Source: Bacillota bacterium (GTDB lineage Bacteria > Bacillota > Clostridia > Christensenellales > Aristaeellaceae). From it: a stretch of 40,616 nt of DNA. The position numbers and the translations under genes were made by a program. The DNA is taken from positions 1 through 40,616 of the forward strand of contig JAEZQK010000046.1 of assembly GCA_023413135.1 (NCBI GenBank). The letters run 5' to 3'. Positions within the stretch are counted from its first letter, which is position 1, and each line of letters begins with the position of its first letter. The notes beneath the pieces are model-generated. The model had not been told where the DNA came from, ran no database searches, and saw only the letters and a program-made list of their open reading frames with translations. Positions 8,253-15,170 of this stretch are shown here, in pieces.

Positions 8253-8258
8253 TATACT
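8253..8258 (+). promoter_or_regulatory. Possible -10 element of the mutarotase gene
   Basis: TATACT at 8253-8258 lies 50 bases upstream of the mutarotase start. The -35 region 17 bases upstream (TTTCCC) is a poor match, so this promoter is weak or activator dependent if it is real. Confidence 0.3.
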
Positions 8259-8307
8259 GCCTTTTAGCAAAGGTACACGAACCTTACATACGAGAGGAGC
8301 TTTTTAT

Positions 8308-8739
8308 ATGCTAAAGGGTATCTCGCCGCTGCTTTCGCCGGAACTTTTGAAAATACTCGCCGAGATGGGCCATGGGGATGAGATCGTCATCGGTGACGGC
8401 AACTTCCCTGCTGCCTCCATGGGGACCCGTTGCATCCGCTGTGACGGCCACAAGGTGCCCGAGCTGCTGGACGCCATTTTGCAGCTTTTCCCACTGGACA
8501 CTTTTGTGGAAAAGCCTGTCACGCTGATGCAGGTTGTGCCCGGCACCGTAGCGGGTGATCCGCCCATCTGGGGCAAATTCCGCGAAGTTGTGGAAAAGCA
8601 CGCACCGGGAACGAAAATCGACTTCATTGAGCGGTTCGCCTTCTATGATCGCAGCCGCCGTGCCTATGCCACCATCCAGACAGGGGAAGACGCGCTGTAC
8701 GCCTGCGTGATCCTGAAAAAAGGCGTCATCGGCAAATAA
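8308..8739 (+). CDS. RbsD/FucU-family sugar mutarotase (L-fucose mutarotase-like)
   Basis: A 143-residue cytosolic protein that interconverts anomers of a free sugar such as fucose or ribose. The start is the ATG at 8308 behind GAGGAG; the longer in-frame start at 8215 adds residues foreign to the family. The N-terminus (LKGISPLLSPELLKILAEMG) and HGDEIVIGDGNFPA match FucU closely, with the catalytic histidine at 22 in the MGHGDE motif, and the length is normal for FucU. It is transcribed divergently from the importer operon and ends in a shared terminator with the convergent nucleoside hydrolase. It may speed entry of the imported monosaccharide into the pathway, but fucose as the true substrate is not established. 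Confidence 0.88.
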   Translation: MLKGISPLLSPELLKILAEMGHGDEIVIGDGNFPAASMGTRCIRCDGHKVPELLDAILQLFPLDTFVEKPVTLMQVVPGTVAGDPPIWGKFREVVEKHAPGTKIDFIERFAFYDRSRRAYATIQTGEDALYACVILKKGVIGK

Positions 8740-8749
8740 ACAGCCCATG

Positions 8750-8784
8750 AAAGCGGCACGCTCCATTTCGGGGCGTGCCGCTTT
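8750..8784. terminator. Bidirectional terminator between mutarotase and nucleoside hydrolase
   Basis: AAAGCGGCACGC (8750-8761) pairs perfectly with GCGTGCCGCTTT (8773-8784) around an 11-base loop, followed by TTCTC on the plus strand. It lies between two convergent genes and can serve both, being stronger for the plus-strand mutarotase. Confidence 0.85.
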
Positions 8785-8808
8785 TCTCAATATGTAATTG
8801 ACCACGAA

Positions 8809-9651
8809 TTATTCCTCTCCCCGGATGTGCTTCACCATACGCTTCACCGCTTCCTCAGCCCGGACGGAAACCGCCACCCGGATGGGCTTTTTTTCGGCAA
8901 AGCGCCGCTCCACAGTGACGCCCCGTGTGAATTCTCCCCTTGTCTCAATCACAATGTCCTTCATTTCGTAGGTCAGAATGTCATCCCACAAAAGCGCCAC
9001 AATGGTCAGCGGATCATGCAGCACCGGCAGGAAAGTGAAATTGGCAAAAAACCGCTCCATCTCGCCCTGAAGAAAGCGCATCTCCCTGCTTTCCCCCATC
9101 ACCAGCGCCTGGGCTTCCTCTTTGCCTAAGCGGCACTTCTCCGTTACGTCAAGACCTACCATGGTGATGTCCGCGCCGCTTTCCAGCACGATGCGCGCCG
9201 CCTCCGGGTCGCAGGCGATGTTCCATTCGGGATAAGCCATTAAGATCATGCCGCCCATGATAAAAAGGCGGATATTTGCCGCAATGTCCGGCGCCTGGGC
9301 AAGGGCCAATGCGATATTGGTCAGCGGTCCGATGGCCGCCACGCAAAGGCCGGGGTTCTCCCGCGCCGCCCTGATCAGTGCAGGCACCGCATCATTCGGA
9401 AGGTGAGGCGTAGGCACATAGTTATTCCACAGGCCAATCAGCGGTTTTTCAGCTCCCAGATGCACCGGAACCTCAGCATGATCATAAGCCTCCATCATGG
9501 ACCGCACCAAACCTGTGCGCCAGGCATTGCCGATATATACCGTGGAAATTCCAATCACTTGCAGTTCACAAGAATGCAGCGCCATACTGATAGACAACGC
9601 ATCGTCAATGTCTCCGCCCATGTCCGTGTCGATCCATAGCTTTTGAATCAT
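8809..9651 (-). CDS. Nucleoside hydrolase (IunH/Rih family)
   Basis: A 280-residue cytosolic enzyme that hydrolyses the N-glycosidic bond of ribonucleosides to free base and ribose. The N-terminal DTDMGGDIDDA calcium-binding aspartate cluster (Asp8, Asp10, Asp14, Asp16, Asp17) and the later HDPL motif are hallmarks of the family. The segment FIMGGMILMAYPEWN corresponds to the conserved MGG...EFN region. It is monocistronic, with a good promoter upstream at 9723-9750. Base specificity cannot be predicted. The neighbouring mutarotase could act on the released sugar, since RbsD/FucU-type enzymes include ribose mutarotases (inference). Confidence 0.92.
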   Translation of the reverse strand: MIQKLWIDTDMGGDIDDALSISMALHSCELQVIGISTVYIGNAWRTGLVRSMMEAYDHAEVPVHLGAEKPLIGLWNNYVPTPHLPNDAVPALIRAARENPGLCVAAIGPLTNIALALAQAPDIAANIRLFIMGGMILMAYPEWNIACDPEAARIVLESGADITMVGLDVTEKCRLGKEEAQALVMGESREMRFLQGEMERFFANFTFLPVLHDPLTIVALLWDDILTYEMKDIVIETRGEFTRGVTVERRFAEKKPIRVAVSVRAEEAVKRMVKHIRGEE

Positions 9652-9722
9652 ATTCTTCTCTCCCGGGCCGAAGGATATGGGGAAATTTCATCAGCCTCCG
9701 GCAATTTTTTCGAATAGCACCT

Positions 9723-9750
9723 ATTGTATGGTTTTCCGCCGGGCTGTCAA
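9723..9750 (-). promoter_or_regulatory. Promoter of the nucleoside hydrolase gene
   Basis: On the minus strand TTGACA (9750-9745) and TACAAT (9728-9723) are separated by 16 bases. Transcription would start near 9716, about 65 bases before the nucleoside hydrolase start. Confidence 0.65.
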
Positions 9751-9811
9751 GGGGATGTCCAAAGTTATATGAACCTGCAAAAGCAGAATATTAAAAAACT
9801 GGAGGTGAAAA

Positions 9812-9886
9812 GTGCGGAATCAAAAAAATGACAACGTTTTTCGAAGGGTGTCGACATTCTGTATGTTGATGGCTTTTTTAGATTAG
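9812..9886 (+). CDS. Possible 24-residue small ORF
   Basis: A GTG codon is preceded by a near-ideal GGAGGTGAAAA ribosome binding site and opens 24 codons ending in TAG. The peptide begins MRNQKNDNVF and ends in a hydrophobic stretch (FCMLMAFLD). It lies at the edge of the AT-rich island, upstream of the DUF6273 gene. It may be a small leader peptide or the surviving start of a decayed gene. Only the ribosome binding site supports it. Confidence 0.25.
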   Translation: MRNQKNDNVFRRVSTFCMLMAFLD

Positions 9887-9893
9887 CCCTGTT

Positions 9894-9899
9894 ATAATA
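9894..9899 (+). promoter_or_regulatory. -10 element upstream of the DUF6273 gene
   Basis: A perfect TATAAT 64 bases before the DUF6273 start. No convincing -35 lies at 16-18 bases upstream (GGCTTT region), though TTGATG occurs 21 bases away. This looks like a weak or regulated promoter. Confidence 0.4.
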
Positions 9900-9962
9900 C
9901 AGATGAACATTTGTCGGATAATGTAAAGAGCAGAAAATTTATATTAAGTATGGGAGGTAAAT

Positions 9963-10565
9963 ATGCAAGTAGGAGATAAAATATCATTTGGCAGTTATGA
10001 TTGGCGAGTGCTTGACATACAAAACAATACGGCTTTGATTATAACCGAATGTATTATAGAACAGCGTGCTTACCATGACGCTTATAAAGATATAACATGG
10101 GCTGACTGCGCGTTAAGAAAATATCTTAACGGTGATTTTTATAACAAATTCAACGCAACTGAGAAATCAAGAATAATTCCAGTATTAAATAAAAATCCTG
10201 ACAATCAGTGGTATGGTTCAAAAGGCGGATTAGATACGCAAGACAGTATATTTTTATTAAGCATTGAGGAAGTGTGCAAATATTTCGGTGATAGCAGTTC
10301 AAAATTGCAAAACCGGGGAAAAAATCAAAGATATTGGTTTGAAAGAAAAGATGAAAACAATAGTAAGCGAATAGCAAAACTTCTGGGTAAAGAATGGGGC
10401 TGGTGGTGGTGGCTTCGGTCGCCCGGCCGCGTTAATGTAAAAGCCGTGTACATCTTTGGGACTGACGGTAATATAGGTATCCAAGGCAACAATATATTGA
10501 AAGGCAACATCAGCGATGGCAAATGTACAGGCGGCGTTCGTCCCGCTTTGTGGCTTAAGCTATAA
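9963..10565 (+). CDS. DUF6273 domain protein (C-type-lectin-like fold family)
   Basis: A 200-residue soluble protein with the DUF6273 hallmarks: an N-terminal FGSYDWRVLDI segment, a TWADCALRKYLNGDFY-like helix (about residues 41-60), and a C-terminal WWWLRSPG...GVRPALWL block. Members are common in gut Firmicutes and resemble the ligand-binding module found in formylglycine-enzyme-like and retroelement-diversified proteins; the function is unknown. GGGAGG precedes the ATG. Base composition is much more AT-rich than its neighbours through residue 140, then becomes GC-richer across the WLRSPG block, suggesting a recombined C-terminal cassette and horizontal origin. There is no signal peptide. 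The segment between WLRSPG and GVRPAL is rich in Asn (AAT/AAC) codons, the kind targeted in diversity-generating retroelements, but no reverse transcriptase or template repeat is in the window. Confidence 0.75.
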   Translation: MQVGDKISFGSYDWRVLDIQNNTALIITECIIEQRAYHDAYKDITWADCALRKYLNGDFYNKFNATEKSRIIPVLNKNPDNQWYGSKGGLDTQDSIFLLSIEEVCKYFGDSSSKLQNRGKNQRYWFERKDENNSKRIAKLLGKEWGWWWWLRSPGRVNVKAVYIFGTDGNIGIQGNNILKGNISDGKCTGGVRPALWLKL

Positions 10566-10582
10566 TGTTATTTGAATCATAA

Positions 10583-10804
10583 CAAATAAACACTATACCA
10601 TGTATAAAAAACGCTGAGCTAAGGATTAAACTTCGTAAAGCATTTGCCGAATGGTACGACCACGCAAACAATGAACAGAATGAAAACTGCATTATTTTAG
10701 CAATCCGCACCACAAGAGGAACGGTAATTAAAGATCACGGTGCTGTGCGTTACAATATGGACTTTGTGAATAAGATAGAGACTGAAGAAGGAAAAATTAG
10801 GTAG
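10583..10804 (+). pseudogene. AT-rich gene remnant without a start codon
   Basis: An open frame of 73 codons follows a TAA at 10580-10582 and ends in TAG at 10802-10804, but has no plausible start codon early on. The ATG at 10600 is in another frame and stops after five codons. The translation (KLRKAFAEWYDHANNEQ..., then IILAIRTTRGTVIKD) looks like real protein with a conserved C-terminal end. I do not recognise the family. It is probably the 3' end of a gene truncated during acquisition or decay of the AT-rich island. Confidence 0.4.
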
Positions 10805-10847
10805 GGCATTCAGCCGTATCTAATAAGCATTTTCTTTATACCATGAT

Positions 10848-10881
10848 AGCAGAAGAGCGGACTTACGCCCGCTCTTCTGCT
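10848..10881 (+). terminator. Terminator closing the AT-rich island
   Basis: AGCAGAAGAGCGG (10848-10860) pairs perfectly with CCGCTCTTCTGCT (10869-10881) over 13 bp with an 8-base loop, followed by TTAAT on the plus strand. The T tract is short but the stem is strong. It would end a transcript from the DUF6273 gene and the remnant. Confidence 0.6.
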
Positions 10882-11068
10882 TTAATCCCCTGGACTAAAC
10901 ACTCCAGGATTGAATTCCAGGAGATTTTCAAGGTGTCGCAAATTCGCCTGAGTCCTCATTGCTTTCACCTCGAAGCTATTTTGCGCCAAGCAGATGCTTT
11001 TACACATGGAATTTAATTCCAGTCTTATGTGCAAAATTGCGCTTGCATCCGTTTTTGTCCGAATGAAT
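10882..11068. other. Non-coding stretch with AT-rich palindrome
   Basis: No gene was found. It holds a 15-base palindrome, TGGAATTTAATTCCA (about 11007-11021), and two further copies of the ATTCCAG motif nearby. No clear terminator for the minus-strand dehydrogenase gene ending at 11069 can be seen; this palindrome is the only candidate structure. Confidence 0.35.
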
Positions 11069-12100
11069 TTAAATTTGCTCCACTTCTACCGGCATGCGCG
11101 TCTTGGTCGATTCCATGATGGACAGGATGGCCAGTGAGGTATTGGCTGCATCCCGAAGCGTCAGGGCAAAATCCTTACCGTCGTAGAGCCTGTCCACAAA
11201 AGCACGTACGCTTTCAAAGGCAAAACCCTTGGGCTGGCCGAAGATATGGTGCTGCACCAGCACATCCGGCACCTGCACCTTTTCATCGGTGTATTTTTGG
11301 ATCAGGTTATGGTTGGATGCGTCGATGGCGATCATGCCCTTGGTGCCCAGGATGTTGCACTTGATGTCATTGACGCATGGATTGGCATTGGGGGTGATCC
11401 ATCCATTTTCCATCTGTGCGATGCCGCCCCGGCAAAATTCCACTGTGGTAAGGTAAGTGTCCACCGTATCCACGCCCATACCGGTCAAAACGCCGCTGCG
11501 GCTGACGCTGTAGACACGCCTGACTTCATCCTGAAAGAACCAACGCAGCGTATCCAGGCTATGGCTGCCCAGGAACCACAAAATGGAGGAACTGGCCGCC
11601 CAGGGCAGCAGGTCCGTTGCCACCCATTTGATATCGTTCAGGCGGAAATAGCCGCTGTAGACTTCCCCCAGCTCCCCGGCCTCCACCGCCTGATGGGCTA
11701 CGTTGAATGGCGGACTCCAGCGGTTGTGAAAGTCTACCATGGCCCGTACGCCATTTCCTTCAATGGCTTCCACCATGCGGAAAACATCCTCCCTGGTGGT
11801 GGCCAGAGGCTTTTCAATCAGCACATGCTTCTTCGCCTTGGCGCAGGCGATGGCGATGTCCGCGTGCAGGTGGTCGGGGGTAACGATGGCCACCGCATCG
11901 CAGGTGCACTTTTTCAGCATCTCATGATAATCCTGGTAAACCTCCGGGATGCCGATCTCGGCGGCGACCTCTTGCGCCTTTGCAAGATTCATGTCGCATA
12001 TGGCGACGACTTTAGCAAAGGGGTGAGCGCGGTAGATTCGGGCATGGTTGACGCCCCAGGTACCCGCGCCGATAATGGCCATTTTAACTGTGGAATCCAT
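11069..12100 (-). CDS. Gfo/Idh/MocA-family sugar dehydrogenase
   Basis: A 343-residue NAD(P)-dependent oxidoreductase. The N-terminal Rossmann motif IIGAGTWGVNH is near residues 8-18, the conserved EKPLATT carries the catalytic-region lysine near residue 95, and the C-terminal half forms the substrate-binding beta-sheet domain. The start is at 12100 behind GGAAGGTGAGG; an upstream in-frame ATG lies inside the preceding kinase gene. The gene starts four bases after the ROK kinase stop, so the two are translationally coupled. Members oxidise sugars, sugar phosphates, amino sugars or inositols; the pairing with a ROK kinase suggests a hexose or amino sugar (inference). Confidence 0.88.
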   Translation of the reverse strand: MDSTVKMAIIGAGTWGVNHARIYRAHPFAKVVAICDMNLAKAQEVAAEIGIPEVYQDYHEMLKKCTCDAVAIVTPDHLHADIAIACAKAKKHVLIEKPLATTREDVFRMVEAIEGNGVRAMVDFHNRWSPPFNVAHQAVEAGELGEVYSGYFRLNDIKWVATDLLPWAASSSILWFLGSHSLDTLRWFFQDEVRRVYSVSRSGVLTGMGVDTVDTYLTTVEFCRGGIAQMENGWITPNANPCVNDIKCNILGTKGMIAIDASNHNLIQKYTDEKVQVPDVLVQHHIFGQPKGFAFESVRAFVDRLYDGKDFALTLRDAANTSLAILSIMESTKTRMPVEVEQI

Positions 12101-12104
12101 ATCC

Positions 12105-13001
12105 TCACCTTCCTTTTTTATCGATTCTGTATGTAATCTCCACAAGGGCTACCGCCCCCAGATATCCCGCACCGTTCAGGAATTTTGATAAGCAGAGGCG
12201 GCTTGCCGCACGGATACCGGTGCTGCCGAACTGGTCGGCCAAACATTCCTTCAAGCCGCTTACCAGAAAATCTCCCGCCTGGCTTAAGCCGCCGCCCAGC
12301 AAAATACGCTGAGGGGAGAAAAGGCAGACAAGGCTTGTAAGCCCTGCGCATACTTCCACCAGGTACTCCTGCCATATGCTCTCCATACCGGGATCACCCG
12401 CTTTGACAAGGACAATCACATCCTCCGGCGCGCAGCCTCCGGCCATGCGGGAGAGGGCCTTCGCGGAGGCATACTGTTCATAGCAGCCGTTTTGGCCGCA
12501 GGCGCATAATTGTCCGCCCACATGGGTGATCATATGGCCCACCTCACCCCCCACATGGCTTCCGCCCCGGTAAAGGCGTCCCCCCAGGAGCAATCCGCAG
12601 CCGATGCCCGTCCCCAGCGTAATGTACAGCGCATCCGAAAGCCCCCTGCATGCGCCATAAAGCCATTCAGCAGCCAGTGCCGCCTGGGCATCGTTTTCCA
12701 GCACAAAGGGTAGGGAGATCCGCTTTTTCAGCATCGCATGAAAGGGTGCGTCTTTCCAGCGGAGGTTGCTGGCGGTAACGGTCCCGGTATCGCTGTTGAT
12801 CCGCCCGGCGCAGCCAATGCCCACGGCAGAAAGGGGGTATGCCGCCTTCAGTTCATTTACAAGGGAAGCGATCTGATCCGCCACGTTTTCCGGGCCGCTT
12901 AAGTCTGTGGGCAATTGGCCGCTTTTGAGCGTTTCGCCCTCCCGTACCACACCGTATTTGATGGAAGTGCCGCCGATATCAATCCCCAGTATGATCATCA
13001 T
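12105..13001 (-). CDS. ROK-family sugar kinase
   Basis: A 298-residue cytosolic kinase that phosphorylates glucose, N-acetylglucosamine, N-acetylmannosamine or a related sugar with ATP. Visible features are the N-terminal ATP-phosphate motif DIGGTSIKYGVV, the ENDAQAA active-site region, and the ROK signature with its zinc site GHMITHVGG..CACGQNGCYE. It has no N-terminal helix-turn-helix, so it is an enzyme rather than a ROK repressor. The start is at 13001 or 12998 (ATGATG) behind AGAGG; the longer reading frame to 13097 lacks a ribosome binding site. An approximately 355-base leader with a terminator lies upstream. It forms an operon with the Gfo/Idh/MocA dehydrogenase. Confidence 0.9.
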   Translation of the reverse strand: MMIILGIDIGGTSIKYGVVREGETLKSGQLPTDLSGPENVADQIASLVNELKAAYPLSAVGIGCAGRINSDTGTVTASNLRWKDAPFHAMLKKRISLPFVLENDAQAALAAEWLYGACRGLSDALYITLGTGIGCGLLLGGRLYRGGSHVGGEVGHMITHVGGQLCACGQNGCYEQYASAKALSRMAGGCAPEDVIVLVKAGDPGMESIWQEYLVEVCAGLTSLVCLFSPQRILLGGGLSQAGDFLVSGLKECLADQFGSTGIRAASRLCLSKFLNGAGYLGAVALVEITYRIDKKGR

Positions 13002-13131
13002 GTCATCCTCTCTTTTCCAACGCATAACAGGGAGGCGGCTTCTATCAGACATTGTTCCCCGGGCCTTAATGGGGCCATGGCCTCTGCCTCCTCCCATCGA
13101 TCAAGGCTGTTCCTGTATAGTTGATTCAGGA

Positions 13132-13317
13132 TCAATATTCCAAGCAAGGCGCAATAAAAGCACCCGCCTGGCCTTCCTCGCCGGGTGCTTCACTTTTCAA
13201 AAAAACCAATTCTTTTGTATGGGAAATCAAAGCGCCTTCCTCCATGGAATCGCAAAGATGATGTTCCATCACATCCCCATAAGCGGGAAGGCCTTTGCCA
13301 ATCGTATCTTTTTTCAT
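13132..13317 (-). CDS. Possible 61-residue leader ORF of the ROK operon
   Basis: An ATG-started frame (MKKDTIGKGLPAYGD...) lies inside the transcript expected from the 13363-13391 promoter. Its last third runs through the terminator hairpin at 13158-13190 and it stops 26 bases beyond it. No good ribosome binding site precedes the ATG. I recognise no family. If translated, ribosome passage would melt the terminator, so it could work as an attenuator leader peptide; otherwise it is a chance frame. Confidence 0.25.
   Translation of the reverse strand: MKKDTIGKGLPAYGDVMEHHLCDSMEEGALISHTKELVFLKSEAPGEEGQAGAFIAPCLEY
13158..13190 (-). terminator. Terminator inside the ROK operon leader (candidate attenuator)
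   Basis: On the minus strand AAGCACCCG (13190-13182) pairs with CGGGTGCTT (13166-13158), followed directly by TTATTG, giving an intrinsic terminator shape. It lies between the predicted promoter and the ROK kinase start, with no other complete gene upstream that it could serve, so it is a candidate for conditional termination. Confidence 0.5.
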
Positions 13318-13362
13318 TTGGACTGGGCTTATCGTTGTGCGGGACGTAACTTAAGCAGGGTC

Positions 13363-13391
13363 ATCTTAGCATGGATGGCATGGGCTGTCAA
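13363..13391 (-). promoter_or_regulatory. Promoter of the ROK kinase operon
   Basis: On the minus strand TTGACA (13391-13386) and TAAGAT (13368-13363) are 17 bases apart. It stands back to back with the plus-strand amidohydrolase promoter, 23 bases between the two -35 boxes, so one bound regulator could control both. Confidence 0.55.
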
Positions 13392-13414
13392 TAGCGCAGC
13401 TCGCAAAAAAGGCC

Positions 13415-13443
13415 TTGCGTTTTTTGAAAACCCGGCCTATAAT
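13415..13443 (+). promoter_or_regulatory. Promoter of the D-aminoacylase-family gene
   Basis: TTGCGT (13415-13420), 17 bases, then a perfect TATAAT (13438-13443). Transcription would begin near 13450, about 50 bases before the amidohydrolase start. Confidence 0.7.
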
Positions 13444-13499
13444 GCCGACTATCCTTATTTGGGAAATTACTAATTGGAACAAGTAAGTGAGGGATGTCC

Positions 13500-15125
13500 T
13501 TGCAGCCGGCCCTGCTCATTCGGAACGGCCTGATCGTGGATGGCACGAAAGCACCGGGTTATCCGGCGGATGTGCTGCTTGCTGACGGAAAGATCGCAGC
13601 CATCGGACGGTTAAGTGATATCCCGGGTACCCGGGAGGTTAACGCCCGGGGGCTTGTGGTCTGCCCCGGCTTTATCGATCCCCACCGCCATATCGATGCC
13701 GCACTTTTAAGAACCGGGGAGTACGGCGAGGTGGAGCTCCGCCAGGGTATCACCACCGCATTGTGCGGCAATTGCGGCTTTTCCCTGTTCCCCTGCCAAA
13801 GTAACCGGCAACAGGAGCTGCTTCGCTTTCTGACACCTATCATGGGCGATATGACGGGCCTTTGCGCTTATGAAAGTTTCGATGATTACCGTGAGGCGGT
13901 AGAAAAAAACCATCCTTCCCTGAACGTGGGGTTCATGGTAGGCAGCGGAACCGTGCGCATGGGTCTTTCGGGGTATGTAAGCGGTCCTATTTCCAAGGCG
14001 CAGCTTGATGCCTCCTGCCGCCTGATCGAAAAATCGCTCTCCCTGGGCGCGTTCGGGCTTTCCATGGGCCTTATGTATTCCCCGGAAAACTACTATGGCC
14101 TTGAGGAGCTCATACAGCTTGCCAAGCCCCTGATCCCTTACGGCGCTCCCCTTGTGACCCACATCCGGGGGGAAGGGACGGGCCTTGCCCGGTCCGTTCA
14201 GGAAGTGCTGGAGATTTCCAGAAGTGCCGGCGTGCCTTTGCAGATCAGTCATTTCAAGGCTGCCGGGAAAGCAAGCTGGGGTGAAGTGTTCCAAACAGCC
14301 ATATCTCTGGTGGAGGAGGCCATCAGGTCCGGCCAGGATGTTGCCTGCGACGCCTACCCCTATGAGGCGGGCTCCACATCGCTGCTTACGCTTTTACCGC
14401 CCAAATGGCTGGCCGAAGGAACACAAGCGCTGGCAGAGCGGCTGAAAACGAAGGACGCACGGGAAGAGCTTGCGCATATTCTGGAAAACGAGCAGCCGGA
14501 CTGGGACAACATCGTAGCCTCCTGTGGGCTTCAATCCATATGGATTTCCTCGGTGAACAAGCCAGAAAACAAGCGCTTTGTAGGCAGGAGCATTGCCGAA
14601 TCTGCGCAAAGGGAAGGCGTTTTGCCATCGGAGCTGCTCTGCGATCTGGTGGTATCGGAACAGGGGAACGCCGGCATCATCAATTTCATCGTCTCTGAGG
14701 TGAATTTGCGCAAGGTGCTTGGTTGGGATCCCATCCACATCATATCCGATTCCGTTCTCCCGCCGGGCAAGCCCCACCCCCGGTATTACGGCGCTTTCCC
14801 CAAGATTTTGCGCAAGTACGTACGGGAGGAAAAGCTTCTCACCCTGGAGGAGGCCATTCACCGCATGACCTGGAAAACGGCCGCCCGCTACGGCCTGGCA
14901 GGGAAAGGCCTGCTAAAGCCTAAGATGGATGGCGACTTGGTTATTTTCGACCCCGATGCAATCACCGACACGGCAACCTATGAATCTTCGGAGCAGTTGG
15001 CCAAGGGTATCCGCATGGTTGTTCTAAACGGCGTACCTGTGGCGGAAAACGACCAGGTTACCCAAAAAGGCCGGGGCAATGTGTTGGTCAGAATAGGCAA
15101 AGGAAAAGAGCCGCATGGAAAATGA
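13500..15125 (+). CDS. N-acyl-D-amino-acid deacylase (D-aminoacylase) family amidohydrolase
   Basis: A zinc amidohydrolase of about 541 residues that removes the acyl group from N-acyl-D-amino acids or related amides. The TIM-barrel metal site is visible as PGFIDPHRH near residue 60, CGNCGFS near 90, THIRGEGTG and QISHFKAAG near 220-250, and a late ISDS aspartate. The C-terminal GDLVIFDP is the family's small beta-sandwich end. GTGAGGG directly abuts an ATG at 13494 but sits six bases before a TTG at 13500, so the TTG is the more likely start, giving MQPALLIRNG. TTG starts are used elsewhere in this window. It is monocistronic. Other substrates (dihydropyrimidine-like amides, muropeptide fragments) cannot be excluded. 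Confidence 0.85.
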   Translation: MQPALLIRNGLIVDGTKAPGYPADVLLADGKIAAIGRLSDIPGTREVNARGLVVCPGFIDPHRHIDAALLRTGEYGEVELRQGITTALCGNCGFSLFPCQSNRQQELLRFLTPIMGDMTGLCAYESFDDYREAVEKNHPSLNVGFMVGSGTVRMGLSGYVSGPISKAQLDASCRLIEKSLSLGAFGLSMGLMYSPENYYGLEELIQLAKPLIPYGAPLVTHIRGEGTGLARSVQEVLEISRSAGVPLQISHFKAAGKASWGEVFQTAISLVEEAIRSGQDVACDAYPYEAGSTSLLTLLPPKWLAEGTQALAERLKTKDAREELAHILENEQPDWDNIVASCGLQSIWISSVNKPENKRFVGRSIAESAQREGVLPSELLCDLVVSEQGNAGIINFIVSEVNLRKVLGWDPIHIISDSVLPPGKPHPRYYGAFPKILRKYVREEKLLTLEEAIHRMTWKTAARYGLAGKGLLKPKMDGDLVIFDPDAITDTATYESSEQLAKGIRMVVLNGVPVAENDQVTQKGRGNVLVRIGKGKEPHGK

Positions 15126-15138
15126 ACCTCCATGCGGC
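15110..15138. terminator. Bidirectional terminator overlapping the amidohydrolase stop
   Basis: GCCGCATGG (15110-15118) pairs perfectly with CCATGCGGC (15130-15138), with the TGA stop of the amidohydrolase in the loop and CCTTTTGTGT following. On the minus strand the stem runs into CTCTTTTCCTTT, so it also terminates the convergent histidine kinase operon. Confidence 0.8.
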
Positions 15139-15170
15139 CCTTTTGTGTCTTCCAATCGATATGTTTTGCA

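Noticed and set aside
9963..10804. Diversity-generating retroelement
   Set aside because: No reverse transcriptase, accessory protein or template repeat could be found in the window. Only the target-like protein fold is suggestive, so the system itself is not called.
12907..13473. 188-codon plus-strand frame upstream of the amidohydrolase
   Set aside because: It overlaps the ROK kinase start region and runs through a terminator and two promoters; it has no ribosome binding site or known domain.
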